Source of the DNA: Dasypus novemcinctus
Lineage: Eukaryota; Chordata; Mammalia; Cingulata; Dasypodidae
Assembly: GCF_030445035.2 (NCBI RefSeq)
Contig: NC_080680.1
Span: 92,013,157 to 92,077,156, forward strand
Length of the DNA: 64,000 nucleotides
Direction of reading: 5' to 3'
The first letter of the stretch is position 1, and each line of letters begins with the position of its first letter. The translations under genes and the position numbers were made by a program. The notes below the pieces were generated by a model that saw only the letters and a list, made by a program, of their open reading frames with translations, did not search any database and had not been told where the DNA came from. Of the stretch, positions 57,247-64,000 are shown piece by piece.

Positions 57247-59647
57247 TTCAGTTCTAGGCAAGTCATGGCTTTAATTTAAATACTGAACAGAACTAATGAA
57301 AACTGAGCCCTGAGTTTTCAAACATTTCCCTTTAAATTAAGTGCAGCCAACATAGGGAAAGCACCTTCCCACCAGAGAGCAGAGCCTGAAGAGTGAGCTT
57401 GCTCTAAAAGCAAGAGCTTCTATTCTAATAGTAACTTCCCTCAACTGAAAACATTAATAAAGGCTTCAGTGAAAATCGTGATTAGGATGGTGAGACTCCT
57501 GCTTTCAGAACTATGGCTGATGATTAGCTACCAAACAAACTGTGTTGAGAGAGTAAATGTACACAATCTCATTAACTGCTAGATTATTCTAGTTCTGTCT
57601 TGAACTCACTTAACAAATATCCTTACTCAGATGAGAAAGACAAATGTGAATTTATGGAGAACAACAGGAATATTCAAGAAGTCAAAGGAATTTTCAGAAA
57701 TGACTTTGAATACAAAATAGATGATGGAAACATAAAACCCAATGAATTAAACTGCTCTCCCTCTTTAATCAGTTTTACAGAATGATGTCATACATTAGTA
57801 ATCACATCAGGAGATAGGATGAGTTTCCTGTACATATACAAGATTGTGCAAGCTCATTAATTTAGGTTTATATAAAGGTTTCAAGAGAAGAGGCAGTACA
57901 AATCTTTTTAATACAGGGAAAAAACAAGAAGAACATGATACACGAGACAGAATATTAACTCAGCAGAGATGAATTCTTAAGGTGTGTGGCCCCTGCCATT
58001 ACCTAAATGGAGAAGTCCTCTTTCTCAAATGTAACCTTTGCTAACCTGCAGGGACATGACTGGCCTATAATGTACTCCATAGCTCAATTACAACAACCTT
58101 GCTTTAACTCTGAAGCAATTTCTATCTTCGTTTCTCCCAATGTCTGCAAGAGAATAAAGCTATTCCTGGTATCCTACTTCTTGGGCAGCCTACATTCTAA
58201 AATATAGTAAGTACTTAATCTGGCAAAGTTCTCAAGCATTTTGGCATTCAAAATACCTCAAATATCTCATTACTGTCAATCTACTTACTTAAAAGTTGAG
58301 TTTCAAGAAAATTGTTTAAGTCCCCACCCTCCCCCCCAAAATCACTGCAATTATATCAAACTCACTAGATTTAAAAGTAGGACAGAGAGGCTGGATGAAA
58401 ATGACTAGGAAACACAAATTAAGGAAGCTAACTTCATTACATTTGTATCACTTATGCAACCTACTAATAATTTTGACCAAGTGTGTTCCTACTTGCCCAC
58501 TTCAGACCCAATTACATCAACAAAGAAAGCTTTTAAATTTCACACATTTAAAACACCTAGTTGACTTGTATTTGGCCCAAACTGGAATTCTCATGGCAAG
58601 CAACAGGAAAATGGGGCCACGGCTCAGCATGCGCAGCCAGTTACAGAATTTTATGGCAAGAACAGCCTTTTTACTGCTTGGGCTGTGATCTTGTTCTCTT
58701 GCTTATGAACTTCAGGAACATGTATATGTAAAGTCCACTTGAAAGAAAAGTTTTGAGGACACAAGAGGAAAAACCATGCATCATACATATTTCCCAATCC
58801 CTCATAAAGTTAAAGTTATTTAACTATCTGTATAAAAAGACTTTCATAAGCAGGTTTTGAAGAAGAAAATGCAGCAAAAAGCAGTAACTGTGGCTGAGAT
58901 TTGACCTAAGGTGGGGAAAGAAAACAAAATTTTTAAAAGGTTTTTAAAAATAATTTTATAAGGAAAGACAATCTTTAATCTCTATTTCTACCACTTAACT
59001 TCCAAAAGTAGATTATTAATATAAAATAAAAACTGATTTTTCTTTTCCGAGAAGAGTTAATTCTACAAGATTTTAGTGAGCTGAGTCACTATCTCCCCAT
59101 TTAACATCCATTATCTCATTTATAAATTCAATGTAATTATCAGTGGCTACCAAATGTTTCCCATGGGTAATTCTGCACTAATCCTTCTTGTAAAATAAGC
59201 ACTGGGATGAAGTTTAGTAAGATTAACTATTTTTTTCTTCCTGACAGAGCAAAATCAAATTACTCCCTATCTCACACATATCACTGCCATGTAGACAGAT
59301 AACATGACTGAATTCCTAAATTCAGAAATCAACTCTAATAAATCCTGTCATGAATCAAAGCAGTGATGATTAATATTGAAGTAGTCCTTGCTCCTAATAA
59401 GGTTTTCAAAGGGAAACTTCCTTGCCCCTTAAACGGCTGGGCTGTGCTTCTCTGCCAGCACCTCACTCAACACCCAGATAGCCATATTTGACTCAGAGTT
59501 GTAACTGATGCTAAATATCTGTGGTTCTACTCTCACCCCTGGCTCAAGCATCATATACCCCTATCTCCTGCCTTCAATGTACCCTTACACCCCAAATCTA
59601 CCCCTTCTCTTCCACAAATAAGAGCCCTGTAAAATGGCCACATCTTA

Positions 59648-59653
59648 TTTATT
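59648..59653 (-). terminator. Candidate middle poly(A) signal of GAPVD1
   Basis: AATAAATAAG on the minus strand, about 1.9 kb after the stop codon, followed by TGTGGCC. It is a candidate signal by motif only. Confidence 0.3.
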
Positions 59654-61008
59654 TCCAGTCATAGACTTTGCAACCATTATGGAGGAAAAAAAAATCTCTT
59701 GTTGACTTACAAGTTAAATCCTATTACAATGAATTCCAACGTTCAAAATCTTTGTTGATTTAACACTTATAAAATCAAATGCTTAAGCAAATGGACAACT
59801 ACCTAGGTCTCAGAAATTGTCACACAGTCTGTCTTGTAAAATATTTATGACGGGATATGACTTCTAATACCTAGGCAAGTTTGACAGTTACTGCCCATGA
59901 AGCACATGACTCTGTAAAAAGATTTCTTAAGCTAATATTCAAATGGACATTTCATAGGACTAGTTAATTTTGATCTCTGCCTAAAGAGCAGAAACCATAT
60001 CACATACTTCTATGCAATTGATATTTTGGTATTTTAAAATAAATGAATGAGGAGTGAAAAGAGGCAAAGGCAGAAGGAAAATCTAGCTTCTACAGGCTTT
60101 ATGAAACATTAGAAATCTTAGAGGGTGTAGACAGCTTCTGTATTCATCTGCTCAAGGATGTTTGTCACAGTTCCCTTTAAAATGCCTGGAAATACTGTCG
60201 GCAACAAGAGACTCAAAGTATGAGACTGAATTTGTTATAAAAGAAGTTAATCACTAAACATGTTCAGGAAATATACAAAGTGAAACCAGTTAGTGATGGT
60301 CTATGTATAAGACTTGTGCTTGAAGCTTTGATGTACCTCCTCGGTTGATTTCTCAGGCACCAAAACCCATTCCAGATTAATTACTGATATCGAATGCAAA
60401 CTGAACTATTGAAAGGTTTTTTTTTCCAGAAGAGAGAATTAAAGGCACAATAACCTGCCAAAAAATATATATATTTTTTCATAAGAATAGTATGGTTGAT
60501 AAAATAGTTTAACACTAATAAAACTTGTATCACCAGAGCAGACAGTACAAATTAGTTAAAAAAAAAAAATGACATTCACTGAATTCCTGGACTGTGCATT
60601 CAATGTGAATAATCATTAAAAATATATTACAGTGAAAGGTTTGTAAGGAACTCTGGGGTTTCCACAGTATATTTAGTACCTCAGATGAGACTACTATAAT
60701 AAAGTATTAGATATCTACTGTTCCTTTTTATATAATGTATGGGAATTAAAAGAGTCTATCTCCTACATGCAGGCTCAAAAACGTCTATAGTGAGAAATGT
60801 CTAAGTGACTGAATGATTTTATACTCCTCTCAAAGGCAGCCCTGCACATCTAACCCCACACCTACAAAATTCAATAAAATGTATTATATTTTAATAAATA
60901 TTCCTGTGCATCTTTTTGTTTGCTTTTTGCTTTTAAGCTCAGCTTAAATTTTGTCAAGGAAATCATTTCACAAGAGGGTATATCACAACCTATCAGTAAT
61001 ATTCCTTG

Positions 61009-61014
61009 TTTATT
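61009..61014 (-). terminator. Candidate proximal poly(A) signal of GAPVD1
   Basis: AATAAA on the minus strand, about 570 nt after the stop codon, followed within 30 nt by a GU-containing stretch (GGTTGTGATA). It would give a short 3' UTR isoform. Sequence motif only. Confidence 0.4.
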
Positions 61015-61580
61015 AGAATCTGAAGGTGTACATATTACATCAAATATAAATATATATTATATTTACATTTCCTTTTTAGCTTTTTGATTTAGATGAGTGT
61101 ATTTATAGATAATGCCACTACAGTCATCACTATTACAATCCTCAGTGCAACTGGTAATTTCTTTCCATTAGATGTATACAAGATTAGACATCACACAAAA
61201 AGAGGTGTACTGTTCTTTTTTAAAAGGAAAATAAAGAATGGATATTCATGAATGGAGATTTAGGAATTTTCTAAAAGATTTTTTGTTTTGTTTTTTAATA
61301 TTTCAAAATACCTGAAAAATGTGGTCCCTTTTTGCAGTGCTATACTCTACTCGGGGACAAACAATAACAAAAAATGCAACTCAGAAAGGAAAAGAGTATA
61401 AAGAAAAGAAAACCTGCTTGTTAGCTCATTAATCTGTTTAGTAAAGATCTGTTTTAAAATGTCTGAGTGCTGTACAATATTTTACAAAACAATCTTCAGC
61501 CTTCAAAGCAGCTGCTTAATTTTTGTAGAGATCTGTATGCCCGATAAACAGTCTGCTGCCTTGGTGGGCCTTGGTCTTGG

Positions 61581-61721
61581 TCACTTTCGGTCATCGATGG
61601 TTTTAATGAATTCCACTGCAGCTGTGAACTGCATCCACCAGTAGGACTCTTCTCCAGACAGACAACTGGCATAAAAGCTACTGATATACTGAACAGTGGA
61701 CAACAAACAAGGTGGATTTGC
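61581..61721 (-). CDS. GAPVD1: GAPVD1 last coding exon with stop codon
   Basis: This minus-strand exon of 141 bp encodes the final 46 residues of GAPVD1 plus a TGA stop at 61581-61583. It begins [14 protein letters not shown] and ends [10 protein letters not shown]. The exon joins in phase 0 to the upstream exon, giving the family motif LIKANPP across the junction. The acceptor is a textbook CTTTTTTGCCCTTCACTTCTGTAG-type pyrimidine tract ending at 61722. It completes the VPS9 fold. The Tyr in [10 protein letters not shown] sits where Rabex-5 has its functional Tyr near the end of the domain (family knowledge). No frameshift or missing residue is seen, so the gene looks functional. The stop is followed directly by the long 3' UTR. 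Confidence 0.96.
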   Translation of the reverse strand, partial: ANPPCLLSTVQYISSFYASCLSGEESYWWMQFTAAVEFIKTIDDRK

Positions 61722-63124
61722 CTACAGAAGTGAAGGGCAAAAAAGATTCAATTATTCAGATATACAGCTGTGCCAAAATCATTAAACCTTTCTTCAAATG
61801 TTTTTTCTGTAACAGATACTGGTCCTTTGGAAAATAATTCTTTTCTGCAAGTAATTTGTAACACCTAGCCATTGTGAGTACCAACACTACAGTGGAAAGG
61901 CAATCCAAGTTCTAATCCTAGATGAACTATCTGGAGCTTTGTTTACTTGCAACCTACTTAACCTCACTGGTTCTTAAGGAGGCTAAATTAATCCCAGTGG
62001 TCTTACTCAACATCCCAGGATTTCAGAATGCTAGATAAGGAAATAAATGCTGTAGGCAAACTAAGTTGTATCTGGTTAATAAGTCCTGGTAGAAGCAGCT
62101 TAGAAAGAAAAAGAAAATATACCCTCTGTCCTGAGACATAAAAAACATCTCCTGTTTTTTTTTCACCTTCTTCATGTGGAGAATAAGGAAACAGGTGAGC
62201 TAAGTGATTAGGAAGATAAATGTAACGAAACCCTTTTCCTTAAAACTAGCTTTAAATTAGCCCTGCAAAGGGACTAGTTAGATCTTATGTGGAAGAGAGA
62301 AAAGCAGTAGCCAAAAAGAGGAGTAGTGATGGCTGAAAACAAACTGATTCTATGGGTTAACTCTGAGCTAAGGGTTCAGGTTACAGGTATACTACAAACA
62401 TTAAGAATTAATAAGATATATCGAATATACTTTAGACATTAAGAACTGATCTAGAAATCATCTTTAAGGCAAATGTTCGACTAATTTAGATATGTTAGTA
62501 AATAGCTGACCTTTGCATAAAGAATTAACAGATGAGCTATACTGACTGGAACAAATGACTAATGTGGTATTGCCACTTAGCAGCTATGTGAACCTTAACT
62601 GCAGTGACTGCCCCCTCCCACCAGCCCAACCAATGTTCTAAAAAAAACTTTTTATATGATGAAACTTTAATTTTAAAGCCAAAAAAAGGACAAGAAATAT
62701 CAGTACTTTAAAAATAATATGCTACAAGTACTATGAAGAATTCAATGTGAAAGAAGATGGCAAAAGCACAATTAAAAAAAACTTGTCTTCATTCATTTGT
62801 TCAATAAATATATACAGAGCCCCATCTATGTGCCAGGCACTATTTAGGTGCTGAAGAGATGCCAGTGAATAACAGATAACGAATCTTGAACTCATAGAAT
62901 TTACATACTTTTAACGAAGAACTTTTAGCACTGCTTTAAAAAGGTGAAAATATTCACCTAGTTCTCCCACCATTTCTTTTGAAAACCTAACTTCTGGACA
63001 GAACACATCATGATATTAGACACTATCTTCGTGAGTAACAGAGGTTGAGACTTGAAAAAGCCCTGGACCACTCTGCTCAGAATGCCAAATAAACTCATTT
63101 AACTAATTGTAGTAAAGGGCCCAC
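61722..63124 (-). other. GAPVD1: Last GAPVD1 intron
   Basis: A 1403-bp intron lies between the two coding exons, with GT at 63124-63123 and AG at 61723-61722 on the minus strand. It is A/T rich and carries an antisense L2 fragment near 62789-62890. No other exon or RNA gene was seen inside it. Confidence 0.9.
62789..62890 (+). repeat. L2 3' end relic in GAPVD1 intron
   Basis: ATTCATTTGTTCAATAAATA, then CTATGTGCCAGGCACTATTT and GGTGCTGAAGAGATGCCAG are the L2 order, antisense to GAPVD1. Confidence 0.75.
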
Positions 63125-63322
63125 CTTTATCAACACAAATACCAAAACAGGGACAAAGTCATCTGCTCCTGGGACAGAGTCTTCATTGGCCAGGCTTAGG
63201 AGGTTCATAATAGTAGAGCACATTCTCAGGATGCACTGTACTTTGTCTCGGGGGGTTTTGTAAGCACTTATTGTCCTGATTTCTGATTGTGCAGATGGCC
63301 ACGGTGCCTCCCGGAGATATAC
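63125..63322 (-). CDS. GAPVD1: GAPVD1 penultimate coding exon (VPS9 domain, partial gene)
   Basis: GAPVD1 (GAPex-5) is a peripheral endosomal and plasma-membrane protein. It has an N-terminal RasGAP-like domain and a C-terminal VPS9 domain that catalyses GDP/GTP exchange on Rab5-type GTPases, acting in endocytosis, EGFR turnover and GLUT4 trafficking (family knowledge). The minus-strand exon is 198 bp, exactly 66 codons in phase 0. It starts VYLREAPWPSAQ and ends in VLVFVLIK. An AG acceptor (CTCACAG, bases 63323-63329) precedes it and a GT donor (63123-63124) follows. The segment GADDFVPVL contains the Asp that, by analogy with Rabex-5, belongs to the VPS9 active surface. The reading frame is open and matches the GAPVD1 C-terminus as I remember it. 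Earlier exons lie beyond 64000. The longer open frame upstream of the acceptor is intronic. Confidence 0.96.
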
Positions 63323-64000
63323 CTGTGAGACCACAGACAGATAAACAGATATTGAATCTAACCACGGCAAACCTGACAGCAGAGAGCAATCACAGCGACC
63401 TCCACGGCAGAGGCAGAAGGGTAAGGCTGTTGCCTTTTCCTTTCTTCAGTACAACCATGTTGCAGTTCTTCCCCCTCTACCCAAGTCTGAAAAATTATCC
63501 ACACAGAGAAAAGGCATACAAGAATACAGAGTCTAGAATTCATGAAATTTCTAATAATTATATTTCGTAAATAGCTAGAAAGGAACTTTTCTATATTTCT
63601 TAGCTGATTCCAAAAGTGCAAACAAGCCACTAAAATACAGACACTTTAAAAATGGTTATGCGCCTTTGTCGCAGCCATTCTAGAGATAACAGATTTGAAA
63701 AATCAAAGGCAATTAGAAATATTATGCTAATACATGTTTCATTAATGGGGATTTTAATAAAATAATCAGAAAGCTCAATACCTAAAATTTTCCCGTATTC
63801 TTTTGTAAGAGTTGTTGTGACAGGTAAAAATGCTAATATCAATAACTAAAAGGTATCTTTGAGGTCACATTAAGATTCAATTCCCTCCCCTGGAAGTGTG
63901 TTTTATGCTTTTTGGGGTGCAACTAGCCTCCTCCTTCAAACAGGGAGTTTCTGCAGGAGCCTAACTATAAAACATCAATGTACAGCACTGCCCTGGGTAG
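63323..64000 (-). other. GAPVD1: GAPVD1 upstream intron, 3' part
   Basis: This DNA precedes the acceptor at 63323-63324 and runs off the window. It contains only short chance frames, and no repeat or exon was recognised. Confidence 0.8.

Larger units (their letters stand above)
57241..61580 (-). other. GAPVD1: Probable GAPVD1 3' untranslated region
   Basis: About 4.3 kb directly follows the GAPVD1 stop on the minus strand. It is A/T rich, has no recognisable SINE, L1 or LTR, and has no convincing open frame. That contrasts with the repeat-laden DNA to the left of 56.5 kb, as expected for a long constrained 3' UTR. The far limit is inferred from the last good AATAAA signals near 57.24 kb and 57.0 kb. 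Earlier signals could give shorter isoforms. The short frames at 57600-57785 and 58395-58688 on the plus strand have no recognisable product. Confidence 0.6.

Noticed and set aside
57600..57785. 61-codon frame with FRNDFEYKIDDGNIKPNE
   Set aside because: Antisense to the probable GAPVD1 3' UTR. Isolated, with no recognised family.
58395..58688. 97-codon plus-strand frame
   Set aside because: Antisense to the 3' UTR, no domain.
63323..63370. Start codon upstream of the GAPVD1 exon
   Set aside because: The Met at 63370 is in the intron. The AG acceptor at 63323-63324 sets the real exon edge.

Overview
This window is placental-mammal genomic DNA. The lineage is most likely an armadillo (Dasypus-type xenarthran). 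The call rests on many copies of a tRNA-like SINE with a head of the form GGGAAGCAGATGTGGCTCAA and a long GC-rich body, which I recognise as the armadillo DAS type. Several LTR families that I do not know from other mammals also point that way. Ancient mammalian repeats (MIR, L2, L1, ERVL/MaLR) are present as well. There are no prokaryotic genes, CRISPR arrays or rRNA genes, and most long open frames are chance frames in GC-rich DNA or lie inside repeats.

The one protein gene I can identify is GAPVD1 (GAPex-5), a Rab5-family exchange factor, on the minus strand at the right end. Its last two coding exons (63125-63322 and 61581-61721) encode the end of the VPS9 domain and the natural C-terminus. 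A 1.4 kb intron separates them. A long repeat-poor A/T-rich stretch to about 57.2 kb is the likely 3' UTR, with several candidate poly(A) signals. In human, the DNA downstream of GAPVD1 leads to MAPKAP1 (from memory); no MAPKAP1 exon was recognised here.

Layout: 1-1.1 kb is a CpG island with no recognisable gene. 1.1-7 kb is GC-rich, mostly unique DNA with MIRs, a second CpG-rich patch and a strong 79-bp hairpin. 7-15 kb holds old repeats, SINEs, a (GGAT)n microsatellite, a MaLR-like LTR, a conserved-looking block and a rearranged LTR cluster. 15.6-25.0 kb is a degraded ERVL-class provirus (LTR, primer-binding site, gag-like, RT, integrase and dUTPase relics, LTR) carrying at least seven later insertions. 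25.7-30.2 kb is a plus-strand L1 ORF2/3' end split by a SINE and by an LTR with 5-bp target duplications. 30.8-38.9 kb is a minus-strand L1 into which a second L1 with 5' UTR, ORF1 and an internally deleted ORF2 has inserted. 39-48 kb mixes L1/L2/MIR, LTRs and SINEs with one unexplained protein-like relic. 48.5-52.5 kb holds blocks that look like conserved non-coding elements. 52.5-57 kb is largely unique DNA with one LTR and one dimeric SINE.

No new coding system was found. The observations most worth following are an LTR family with a composite E-box and YY1-like motif, the nested provirus, the internally deleted L1 with a YY1-like 5' end, the 79-bp hairpin, and candidate enhancers with no gene beside them.
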